A stretch of DNA of 13,258 nucleotides from JACVRW01 sp036009005 (GTDB taxonomy: Bacteria; Actinomycetota; Thermoleophilia; Solirubrobacterales; Thermoleophilaceae), in NCBI GenBank assembly GCA_036009005.1, contig DASYMP010000152.1, forward strand, positions 1 through 13,258. Reading direction: 5' to 3'. The translations under genes and the position numbers were made by a program. Each line of letters opens with the position of its first letter. Position 1 is the stretch's first letter. The notes under the pieces were generated by a model. The model was not told where the DNA came from. It saw only the letters and a list, made by a program, of their open reading frames with translations, and searched no databases. This document shows, one piece after another, positions 1 through 7,058 of this stretch.

Positions 1-1260
1 CCCGAGCGTCGGGACGGCGGAGGTCTTCTGGAAGCTCGAGCTCGTGTTGTTGGCGTAGTTGGTGCTGCTCGGGCTGTCGGTGGCGGAGTTGCCGCCGGGC
101 GGAAGGCCGCCTCCGGCGGGCCCCCAGTCCACGGTGCCGGACGTGTGCGTCGCCGTCCACAGCGAGAACGGCGTCGTGTCGAAGTCCTCGCTGAACAGCG
201 ACGCCCACGAGGGCTTCGCGCTGAGGATGTCCTGGTTCGCGATGCCGCTGCCGTCGCCGCCGGGCGCGCCGAGGTCGACGGTCGTGGCGCCGAAGTTCGA
301 GAAGCTGGAGCGCGCGCCATTTTTCTTGACGGCCGCCACGCAGACCAGGTTGGCGTTGCCGAGCGTGCAGGGAGTTGTCGGCACGGCGTCGTTGTTGTCC
401 CCCAAGCCGTCGTCACCGCCGTTACCGGCCGCAGCCACGACCACGGTGCCCCTTGTCTCGGCATGCGAGATCGCGTCGCCCATCGCGGCGTCGCCGGCGC
501 CGGCCGGGCCGCCGAGACTGAGGTTGATCACCCCTGCGCCGTTGTCGGCGGCGAACACGATCCCGTTCACGATCGCCGACGTGCTGCCGGCGCCGTCGCC
601 GTCAAGGACGCGCACGGCCATGATCTGTGCCTGCGGCGCCACGCCCGCGACCCCGAGCGCGTTCCCCGCCACCGCGGCCGCCGTGCCGGCCACGTGCGTG
701 CCGTGCAGGTTGAAGTCGTCGGGCACGGTGTCGTCGTCCACGAAGTCGTGCCCGTGCACCCCACCCGGGCCGGTCCAGAGGTTCGTCGCGAGATCCGGGT
801 GCGTGAGGTCCACGCCGGTGTCCACCACCGCGATCACCTGGCCGCTCCCGCGCGAGCGGTCCCAGGCGGGGAGTACGTCCACGCCGGGCGTCCCGCCGAG
901 GCCCCACAGGTCGGAGAAGTGGGTGTCGTTCGGAGCGACCGCGAGCGCGTGGTAGCGGTAGTTCGGCTGGGCCGCCACCACGCCCGGCTCGTCCTCGAGG
1001 CGCTCGATCGCGGCGCGCACGGATCCGTCGAAGCTCACCACCTGGGTCCGGGCGACCCGCAGCGACTCCTCGAAGTCCACGTCCGCCGCCGCGCGAAGGT
1101 CGCGGCGCTCGCCGGCATCGGTACCGCTCGCGTAGCGCACCAGCGCCTCGCCTGGCACATAGCGCTGCTCTGAGTCACGGCTCTGAGCGTCGGCCCCGGC
1201 CTCCGCCGGCAGGGCGGCGGCGGTGAGTGCGGCCAACAGAAAGACGAGCTTGCGGGCCAT
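1..1260 (-). CDS. Secreted subtilisin-family (S8) serine protease, C-terminus cut by window edge
   Basis: The frame is open from ATG at 1260 to the left edge, giving 420 residues without a stop. Residues 1-26 are a signal peptide: MARK, a hydrophobic Leu/Ala core, then likely cleavage after the ADA around residue 25. Residues 34-104 resemble an I9/fervidolysin-type propeptide (YVPGEALVRY...VVAAQPNYRY). The S8 domain follows, with catalytic Asp147 (VVDTGVD), His186 (HGTHVAGT) and oxyanion Asn280 (AAAGNGG). Cys298 and Cys307 could form a disulfide. The catalytic-Ser motif GTSMAxPH should follow ILSAKP (345-350) within about 10-20 residues. Instead there are at least 70 residues of another kind, starting LFSEDFDTTPFSLW, probably an inserted beta-sandwich domain. 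The serine must lie outside the window if the enzyme is active. It is likely an exported, self-processed peptidase. Family assignment is very secure; substrate is unknown. Confidence 0.93.
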   Translation of the reverse strand, partial: MARKLVFLLAALTAAALPAEAGADAQSRDSEQRYVPGEALVRYASGTDAGERRDLRAAADVDFEESLRVARTQVVSFDGSVRAAIERLEDEPGVVAAQPNYRYHALAVAPNDTHFSDLWGLGGTPGVDVLPAWDRSRGSGQVIAVVDTGVDLTHPDLATNLWTGPGGVHGHDFVDDDTVPDDFNLHGTHVAGTAAAVAGNALGVAGVAPQAQIMAVRVLDGDGAGSTSAIVNGIVFAADNGAGVINLSLGGPAGAGDAAMGDAISHAETRGTVVVAAAGNGGDDGLGDNNDAVPTTPCTLGNANLVCVAAVKKNGARSSFSNFGATTVDLGAPGGDGSGIANQDILSAKPSWASLFSEDFDTTPFSLWTATHTSGTVDWGPAGGGLPPGGNSATDSPSSTNYANNTSSSFQKTSAVPTLG

Positions 1261-1272
1261 CAAGCTGGTTCC

Positions 1273-1278
1273 ACCGTA
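1273..1278 (-). promoter_or_regulatory. Possible -10 box (TACGGT) for the protease gene
   Basis: TACGGT lies 12 bases before the protease ATG, inside the 60-base gap after the diguanylate cyclase gene. It fits the TAnnnT form of actinobacterial -10 elements and matches similar boxes before other genes here. I see no good -35. Transcription would begin at or very near the ATG. Confidence 0.35.
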
Positions 1279-1320
1279 ACCGCGACCCCCACCGAAAGCC
1301 ACTCGGCGATCGGTCGGTGC

Positions 1321-2502
1321 TCAGACGACGCGTTCGAGCCGCTCGCGCAGCCGCTCGAGGCGCTCGTCGGCGGAGGGGCCGTTCGTCTCGTCGAGCAGCT
1401 GGAGCAGGTCGCGCGCGAGCGCGGCCTCGGGATCGCTCGCGCGGTACGCGCGGTCGTGGCCCTGGGGAGCGCGCGGCTCCTCGGAATCGTCGCCGGCGAC
1501 CACCACCGACCGATCGGGTGCGCGCTTGGCGCGGTACTGGGCCTCGTCGGCGGCGCGCAGCAGGTCCGCTGGAGTGGCCAGCTCTTCGGTGCGCGCGGCG
1601 ACGCCGCACGAGATCCGCTCACCGCCGGCGGCGAGGAGGCGGTTGCACACATCGACCGCGAGGCGTCGTGCATCCTCCGCGCTCCCGGTCGGGAGCAGCA
1701 CGCAGAACTCGTCGCCGCCGAAGCGGCCCACCACGGCGTTGGGATAGGAGGTGGCCGCATCGACGAGGGCGTCGGCCGCCGCGCACAGGGCGCGGTCGCC
1801 CGCGGCGTGGCCGCCGGCGTCGTTCACCTGCTTGAGGTCGTCGATGTCACACAGCACGAGCGCCGGCCGTCCCGCGCCCGCGGGCGCGGCACACGCCTTC
1901 TCGAGCGCCTGCTCGACCGCGCGGCGGCTGGCCACGCCTGTGAGCGCATCCGTGTAGGCGAGCTCCTCGATCTGCGCGAACAGCTCGGCGCGGTGGATCG
2001 CGCTCACCAGCTGGTCTGCGATCGCGCGCAGGAAGCCCACGTCGTCGGTGTTCATGCGCGGCCCGCCTCGTGCGGTCATCACCTCGAGCTCGCCCCAGGG
2101 CCTGCCGTTCAGGATCATCGGTACCGCGAGGCTCGACTCCTTGCCGAGGCGCTCGAGCAGCCCCCGCATCGCCGGGTCGGAGTCCGGGTCGTCGATCGCG
2201 GCGGAGGCGTATCCGCCCTCCCGCATCACCTTGATCACGGATGGGTACTCGTCAGTCGAGTAGATCTCGTTCTCCGGGAAGCGTTCCTCCCCGGGTCCGA
2301 GCTCGCCCACGTTCACGAGCGTGCGCACGAGCCGGGCATCCATGTCCCAGCGGCTGATCGACAGCGACGCGCCACCCAGCGCGGCAAGCGCGCGCTCGGC
2401 AGCGAGCTCGAGTACGTCCTCGAGCCTGTGAACGCCCGCGGCCGCTGAGGCCACGTCGATCAGGGCGCGCAACTGCGCCTCGGCGAGATTCCCGTTCTGC
2501 AT
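1321..2502 (-). CDS. GAF-GGDEF diguanylate cyclase
   Basis: A 393-residue cytoplasmic protein, predicted to make cyclic di-GMP from two GTP. Residues about 8-175 form a GAF-like sensor domain (VLELAAERAL; SSLAVPMILNGRPWGEL; then a helix ending FAQIEELA). The GGDEF domain spans about 180-335: TDALTGVASRRA, metal-binding DIDD (219-222), substrate residues around N227 and D236, and an intact GGDEF at 262-266, so catalytic activity is expected. The usual RxxD inhibitory I-site just before GGDEF is replaced by YPNA (253-256), so this form of product inhibition is probably absent. The tail (340-393) is charged and ends in a likely helix (LERLRERLERVV). There are no membrane segments. The gene lies 56 bases after the glycosyltransferase on the same strand and may be read with it or from its own promoter. 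The GAF ligand is unknown. Confidence 0.92.
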   Translation of the reverse strand: MQNGNLAEAQLRALIDVASAAAGVHRLEDVLELAAERALAALGGASLSISRWDMDARLVRTLVNVGELGPGEERFPENEIYSTDEYPSVIKVMREGGYASAAIDDPDSDPAMRGLLERLGKESSLAVPMILNGRPWGELEVMTARGGPRMNTDDVGFLRAIADQLVSAIHRAELFAQIEELAYTDALTGVASRRAVEQALEKACAAPAGAGRPALVLCDIDDLKQVNDAGGHAAGDRALCAAADALVDAATSYPNAVVGRFGGDEFCVLLPTGSAEDARRLAVDVCNRLLAAGGERISCGVAARTEELATPADLLRAADEAQYRAKRAPDRSVVVAGDDSEEPRAPQGHDRAYRASDPEAALARDLLQLLDETNGPSADERLERLRERLERVV

Positions 2503-2536
2503 AGGCTTTCAGAAGACTTTTCGTCATCCCGAGGGC

Positions 2537-2561
2537 CTATCTGAAGCTATTTGGCCGTTTA
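2537..2561 (-). promoter_or_regulatory. Weak sigma-28-like promoter candidate before the GGDEF gene
   Basis: On the minus strand TAAA (2561-2558, overlapping the upstream TAA stop) is followed after 13 bases by TCAGATAG (2544-2537). This recalls the FliA/SigD pattern TAAA-N15-GCCGATAA, but with two bases less spacing and imperfect matches. It would place the transcription start about 25-30 bases before the ATG at 2502. The match could be chance. Confidence 0.18.
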
Positions 2562-4892
2562 GGCCTCTGCTTCGGCGGTTTCAGCGCGGCGCGCCGCGTG
2601 GCGGAGCTCCACCGGGGCCGCGTGGAGGGTCCTGAGGCGCAGGTCGCGCCAGGTCATTCCCTCGCGCAGGAGCGCGGGCATGCCCATCGTCATCGCGGTC
2701 GCGATCTCCACCGCCTGGAGGATGATTCCGTAGGCGAGGGCGTTCGTCTTGCTCACTCCGTAGACCGACAGGACCGCCACGCAGGCGGCCTGGAAGACGC
2801 CCAGGTTCGACGGCGTCGCCGGCAGCGCGGCCGTCACGTTCACCGCGAACAGCACGGCCGCGGCGGCGCCGATGCCCGCGCGCTCGTCGAGCCCCAGCGC
2901 AAGCAGGAGCACGTAGCACGCGAGCCACTGGATCGCCCACGCGGTGAGCTGCATCACGAGCGCCCAGGCGCCGAGCTTCGGCTTGCGGAAGACCTGAAGG
3001 CCGGAGCGCACGCGCAGCATCGCGCCGCGCGCGAGCATGGCCGCCTGCTGGACGCGCTGGAAGCGGCTCGGCTTGCCGCTCCTGAGCAGCCACGGCGCGG
3101 CGAGCACGAGGGCAAGCAGCACCACCGGCGCGACCGTGGCGATCACGAGCGCGTCCTCGTTCCCCTGGAAGAGGCCCACCGTGTGGAACATCACGCCGCC
3201 GAGGATCACGAGCGCGACGATGTTGAGGAGCGTCTGCGAGACGAGCGTGCCGAGCACGATCGGGAAGCGGTCGCGCACACGTCCCACCCGCCTGGCCACG
3301 ATCAATGCGCGCGAGGGCTCGCCGAGCCGCGCGGGAAGCGTCGCGGACATGAGCACGCCGATCATGGTCGCGCGAGCGGCATCGCGGCGGCGCACGCGCG
3401 TGTCCGGCAGCGCCGCCTTCAGAATCGCGTGCCAGGCCTCGGCTCGGACGAGCATCGACGTGCACATCAGCGCGAACGCCACGAGCACCCAGACCGGAGT
3501 GGCCGCCACGATCGCGCGTCCGATCGACTCGATGCCGAGCCGCTGGAGCGCCAGCGCCGCGAGGCCCACGCCGGTGATCGCACCGGCGGCGAGCACGACC
3601 CGCCGGGCGGTGCGGGCCACGCGCCTGCGGCCGGCGGCGGGATCCTTCGGCTCGAGCGAGGGCAGGCGCTGCGGGCCGATGCCCGGCCCGCCGTCCGACG
3701 GCGCCACGCCCGTGCGGCGTGCGAGCCGCTGCACGCGTCCCTCCGGCTCCGGCACGGCGAGCGCCTCCTCGTAGACGCCCTCGACCTCACGGGCGACGTT
3801 CGGCCACGCGAAGCGCTCGGCGCGCTCTCGCGCGGCGGCGGCCATGTGGGCGCGCCGCGCCGGGTCAGACGCCAGCTCGAGCAGCGCCTCGCCGAGCGCG
3901 GACGCGTCGCCGGGCGGCACGAGCACGCCGTGGCGGCCGTCGCTCACGACGTCGCGGTAACCGGCGATGTCAGAGGCAACGACGGGGGTGCCGGATGCGA
4001 ACGCCTCGGTGAGCACCATCCCGAAGCTCTCGCCGCCGAGCGACGGCGCGCAGAGCAGGTCGGCGGCGCCGAGCAGCGCCCACTTCTCCGAATCGTCCAC
4101 CTGTCCCAGCAGCTCGATCCCCTCCGGGTCGAGCAGGAGCGGCTCCACCTCCTCGGCGGTCGGCCCGGCCACCGTCAGGCGTGCGGGCACGCCGACTCCG
4201 CGCAGCGCCTCGAACGCGCGCAGGAGCACGGGCAGCCCCTTGCGCTCCTCCGCCCGGCCGATGAAGAGGAGCCGGAGATCGTCGTGCGGGCGCGAGTCGT
4301 CCGGCCGCGCGGCCGCCAGGTCCACCCCGTTCGGCACGATCGTGTAGCGGCCGCCGTAGTAGCGCTGGGCGGTCCACTGGGCCGCCTCGGAGACGGCGAT
4401 GCGCGCGCTCAGCTTCGCGTACAGCCGCCGCGCGCCGAGCACGTTCGCGGTGAAGCGGCTCACGAGCCCGCCCGTCGAGTAGGTGTGGAAGGTCCCGACC
4501 ACCGGCACGCGCGAGCTCTCGGTGGCGTACCACGACGAGTACGGGGCGTTCGGCTCGTGCACGTGCACGACGTCGTAGCCGCCGTGGCGCAGCTCGCGGC
4601 TGAGGATTCCGACCGTCTCCGGGAACGCGGCCAGGTTCGAGACCGCGCCGTTCATCGGGAAGCCGAGCGTCCTCCCGAGCGACACGAAGTTTTCCGGCAG
4701 GGGCCGGGCCTGCGGGCGGGCACCGCGGTGTGTGACACGCGCCAGTCGGTCATCGGGGTCATACGGCGCCAGCTGCCGGACCTCGTGGCCCAGCGCTGTG
4801 AGCTCCTCGGCCAGAGCCTCCACATGACGCCCGACGCCGCCCGGATACGTGTAGGAGTAAGGCGACACGAGCGCTACACGCACGTTCGCCAT
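2559..4892 (-). CDS. PimA-like GT4 glycosyltransferase fused to a flippase-like (LPG synthase TM) membrane domain
   Basis: A 777-residue two-part protein from ATG at 4892. Residues 1-380 form a GT-B, family GT4 enzyme very close in motifs to mycobacterial PimA, which moves mannose from GDP-mannose to phosphatidyl-myo-inositol: PYSYTYPGGVGRHV (11-24), VHEPNAP (111-117), GTFHT, VPNGVD, Arg213 and Lys218 in RAEERKG, and the E288-x7-E296 motif in GGESFGMVLTEA. A Pro/Gly/Arg linker (381-430) leads to about eight hydrophobic segments (431-740). These contain SATLPARLGEPSRA (516-529), characteristic of the lysylphosphatidylglycerol-synthase TM/UPF0104 flippase-like family (PF03706). The fusion suggests a glycolipid is built at the inner leaflet and then moved or held by the membrane half; that is inference. 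An in-frame ATG at 4931 would add 13 residues, but homology starts at MANVRVALVSPYS. Confidence 0.88.
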   Translation of the reverse strand: MANVRVALVSPYSYTYPGGVGRHVEALAEELTALGHEVRQLAPYDPDDRLARVTHRGARPQARPLPENFVSLGRTLGFPMNGAVSNLAAFPETVGILSRELRHGGYDVVHVHEPNAPYSSWYATESSRVPVVGTFHTYSTGGLVSRFTANVLGARRLYAKLSARIAVSEAAQWTAQRYYGGRYTIVPNGVDLAAARPDDSRPHDDLRLLFIGRAEERKGLPVLLRAFEALRGVGVPARLTVAGPTAEEVEPLLLDPEGIELLGQVDDSEKWALLGAADLLCAPSLGGESFGMVLTEAFASGTPVVASDIAGYRDVVSDGRHGVLVPPGDASALGEALLELASDPARRAHMAAAARERAERFAWPNVAREVEGVYEEALAVPEPEGRVQRLARRTGVAPSDGGPGIGPQRLPSLEPKDPAAGRRRVARTARRVVLAAGAITGVGLAALALQRLGIESIGRAIVAATPVWVLVAFALMCTSMLVRAEAWHAILKAALPDTRVRRRDAARATMIGVLMSATLPARLGEPSRALIVARRVGRVRDRFPIVLGTLVSQTLLNIVALVILGGVMFHTVGLFQGNEDALVIATVAPVVLLALVLAAPWLLRSGKPSRFQRVQQAAMLARGAMLRVRSGLQVFRKPKLGAWALVMQLTAWAIQWLACYVLLLALGLDERAGIGAAAAVLFAVNVTAALPATPSNLGVFQAACVAVLSVYGVSKTNALAYGIILQAVEIATAMTMGMPALLREGMTWRDLRLRTLHAAPVELRHAARRAETAEAEA

Positions 4893-5613
4893 GGTATCGG
4901 CAACACTCCCCGTAGTGACAGAGCCCCGCAACTACGTCAAATACACGTTCCTGAAAGTGCACTCCGCGTGGCGCGAGCGGAGCGCCGAGGAGCGCGCGGC
5001 CGACAAGCGCGAGTTCGCGGCCGCCTGCGCGGAGTTCGGCGAGAGCCACTACCTGCGCGCCTACTCGCTCGTCGGCACCAGGGGCGACTGCGACCTGATG
5101 GTGCGGGCGATCGCCCGGACGCTCGACCCGATCCACGAGCTGCACGTGCTGCTGAACCAGAGCGGCATGATGCGCCACGCCGAGATCGCCCACTCGTATC
5201 TGGCGATGACGAAGGAGTCGCCCTACTCGGACGATCCGGACCAGCCGCTCGCCCCGCGCGAGGGGGCCGACTCGAAGTACCTGATCGTCTATCCGATGTG
5301 GAAGACGCGCGAGTGGTACCGGCTCGCGGCCGAGGAGCGCATGCGCGTGATGCGTGAGCACATCGAAGTGGCCCGCCGCTTCAGCGGCATCGAGACCAAC
5401 ACCGCCTACTCGTTCGGCCTCGACGACCAGGAGTTCGTGGTGGCGTTCGACGCCGACGATCCCTCCGAGTTCCTCGACCTCGTGCACGAGCTCCGCGCAA
5501 CCGAGTCGAGCGCCTACACCGAGTCGGAGACCCCGATCTTCACCTGCATCCGCATGTCCGTCGAGCGCGCACTGGATGCGCTCGATGGAGAGGTGGTCAG
5601 GGCGCCGGCGTAG
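4891..5613 (+). CDS. hemQ: Coproheme decarboxylase HemQ (chlorite dismutase-like family)
   Basis: A 240-residue soluble protein that removes two carboxyls from coproheme III, using peroxide, to give heme b: the last step of the coproporphyrin-dependent pathway of Actinobacteria and Firmicutes. Family marks are NYVKYTFLKV near the N-terminus, KYLIVYPMWKTREWY (129-143) with the reactive tyrosine expected at Tyr134, and MREHIEVARRF, where His157 is the likely proximal heme ligand. The typical FGLDDQEFVVAF (175-186) and SAYTESETPIFTC (207-219) follow. True chlorite dismutases differ around the YPM motif, so HemQ is preferred. The start is uncertain. ATG at 4891 overlaps the divergent glycosyltransferase ATG by two bases, and GTG at 4915 (232 residues) is the alternative; neither has a clear ribosome site. 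The 3' end overlaps the convergent ferredoxin reductase by 17 bases. Confidence 0.93.
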   Translation: MVSATLPVVTEPRNYVKYTFLKVHSAWRERSAEERAADKREFAAACAEFGESHYLRAYSLVGTRGDCDLMVRAIARTLDPIHELHVLLNQSGMMRHAEIAHSYLAMTKESPYSDDPDQPLAPREGADSKYLIVYPMWKTREWYRLAAEERMRVMREHIEVARRFSGIETNTAYSFGLDDQEFVVAFDADDPSEFLDLVHELRATESSAYTESETPIFTCIRMSVERALDALDGEVVRAPA

Positions 5614-6997
5614 CCGCCTTCGAGGCCTCGAGCAGCTCCTCGAACGAGCACAGCTTCACGCGCGGACGCCCGTGCGGCTCGCCCGCCTCGCGCTCCACGC
5701 GGTCCACGGCCTGCCAGCCCGCGTAGCTCACGGCGTCGGGCTGGCGCTCGGCGAGCAGTGCCTCCATCGAGTCGCGGTCCGGATCGGCCGGTGAGGCCAG
5801 GCGGTCCGCGTCGAGGTCTCCGAGCAGCGTGTCAACCGTCTCCTGGGCGTCGCGCTTGTTCGTCCCGATGATCCCCGTGGGACCGCGCTTGATCCAGCCC
5901 ACGGCGTACTCGCCGGTGCGCTCGAGCACGCGGCCGGCGTCGTTGGGGATCACGCAGGCGTGGTCGTCGAAGGGCACGCCCGGCAGCGCGGTGCCGCGGT
6001 ACCCGATCGAGCGGAAGACGAGCCCGCAGTCGAGCTCCTCGGTGATGTCGGTGGCGCGCGGGCGGATCAAGCCGCCGTCGCCCTCCACGAGCTCGTTGTG
6101 GGCGATCCGGATGCCCTCGACGCGCTCGTCCCCGAGCAGCTCCACCGGCGACACCAGGAAGCGAAGCACGATGCGGCGCCGCTTGCCGAGCGGCTCGCGC
6201 CCGGCGTAGCCCGTGAGGATGTCCACGTTCTTCTTCGCCGTGTTGTGCGCGGCCTCGCTCTCGATGAACGCCTTGGAGAGTGGGTCGAGCGTGGCGTCTC
6301 CCGGGTCCACGAACACGTCGGCGTCGGTCATCTCGCCGAGCTCGAGCAGCTCGGGGTTCGTGAACGCCGCCTGGGCGGGTCCGCGCCGGCCGAGTACGAC
6401 GATCTCGCGGACGTTCGACTCCGCGAGCACCTCGAGCGCATGGTCGGCCACGTCCGTCTCGGCGAGCTCGTCGCGGGTCAGCGCGAGCATGCGGGCCACG
6501 TCGGCGGCCACGTTGCCGTTGCCCACAACGACCGCGCGCTCCGCGCTCAGGTCGAACTCGAGATCGCGGAAGTCCGGATGGCCGTTGTACCAGGCCACGA
6601 ATTCGGTGGCGGCCCAGCTGCCGGGCAGGTCCTCGCCGGGGATCCCCATGCGGCGGTCGGTCTGCGCGCCCACCGCGTAGATGACCGCGTGGTAGCGCTC
6701 GACGAGGTCCTCGTGGGATAGGTCGCGGCCGAGCTCCACGTTCCCGTAGAAGCGGAACTCGGGGTGCGCGGCGGTCTTCTCGTAGACGCGGCTGACCGCC
6801 TTGATGTTCGGATGGTCCGGCGCGACGCCCGCGCGGACGAGGCCCCACGGGGTCGGCAGGCGGTCGAACATGTCGACCTGCACGCAGAGGTCAGGGTGCG
6901 ACTTCGACTTCAGGAGGTGTCCGGCGGCATAGAAGCCGGCCGGCCCTGAGCCGACGATTGCGACGCGTAGCGGATGCTCCGGTGTGCCTATGGACAT
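5597..6997 (-). CDS. fprA: Ferredoxin/adrenodoxin-NADP+ reductase, FprA type
   Basis: A 466-residue FAD enzyme that exchanges electrons between NADPH and ferredoxin, close in length to Mycobacterium FprA (456). FAD binding: VAIVGSGPAGFYAA (13-25). The PTPWGLVRAGVAPDHP stretch (49-63) is diagnostic of the adrenodoxin-reductase family. NADP binding: VVVGNGNVAADVARML (156-171) and Arg204-Arg205, which should hold the 2'-phosphate. The family's C-terminal GWIKRGPTGIIGTNK (367-381) is intact. The start is ATG at 6997. The open frame continues to 7108, but that extension is Pro/Arg-rich, lacks homology and overlaps the RDD gene. The gene lies 61 bases after the RDD gene and is tail-to-tail with hemQ. 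Possible partners are ferredoxins serving P450s or Fe-S assembly, none of which is encoded here. The symbol is by similarity. Confidence 0.93.
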   Translation of the reverse strand: MSIGTPEHPLRVAIVGSGPAGFYAAGHLLKSKSHPDLCVQVDMFDRLPTPWGLVRAGVAPDHPNIKAVSRVYEKTAAHPEFRFYGNVELGRDLSHEDLVERYHAVIYAVGAQTDRRMGIPGEDLPGSWAATEFVAWYNGHPDFRDLEFDLSAERAVVVGNGNVAADVARMLALTRDELAETDVADHALEVLAESNVREIVVLGRRGPAQAAFTNPELLELGEMTDADVFVDPGDATLDPLSKAFIESEAAHNTAKKNVDILTGYAGREPLGKRRRIVLRFLVSPVELLGDERVEGIRIAHNELVEGDGGLIRPRATDITEELDCGLVFRSIGYRGTALPGVPFDDHACVIPNDAGRVLERTGEYAVGWIKRGPTGIIGTNKRDAQETVDTLLGDLDADRLASPADPDRDSMEALLAERQPDAVSYAGWQAVDRVEREAGEPHGRPRVKLCSFEELLEASKAATPAP

Positions 6998-7008
6998 GCG
7001 AGCCCACG

Positions 7009-7014
7009 AGTGTA
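7009..7014 (-). promoter_or_regulatory. Possible -10 box (TACACT) for the ferredoxin reductase
   Basis: TACACT lies 11 bases before the ATG at 6997, in the 61-base gap behind the RDD gene, giving a leaderless or very short-leader transcript. No Shine-Dalgarno stands before the ATG (GTGGGCTCGC), which agrees with leaderless initiation. No clear -35. Confidence 0.4.
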
Positions 7015-7058
7015 TGCAGTCGCTCTCGGAAGCCCGCTGGAAGCGGAGTCTCTGAGAA

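Noticed and set aside
59..1173. Two plus-strand frames of 298 and 342 codons opposite the protease
   Set aside because: Ser/Pro/Ala- and Arg/Val-rich shadows; the minus strand encodes signal peptide, propeptide and S8 motifs without interruption.
1261..1320. Terminator between the diguanylate cyclase and the protease
   Set aside because: CACCGA and TCGGTG can pair, but the loop is about 19 bases and no T-tract follows.
2598..5357. A 919-codon open frame on the plus strand opposite the glycosyltransferase
   Set aside because: Arg/His/Gln-rich translation with no family motif; it is the antisense shadow of a gene with strong GC third-position bias, and it also runs out of frame through hemQ.
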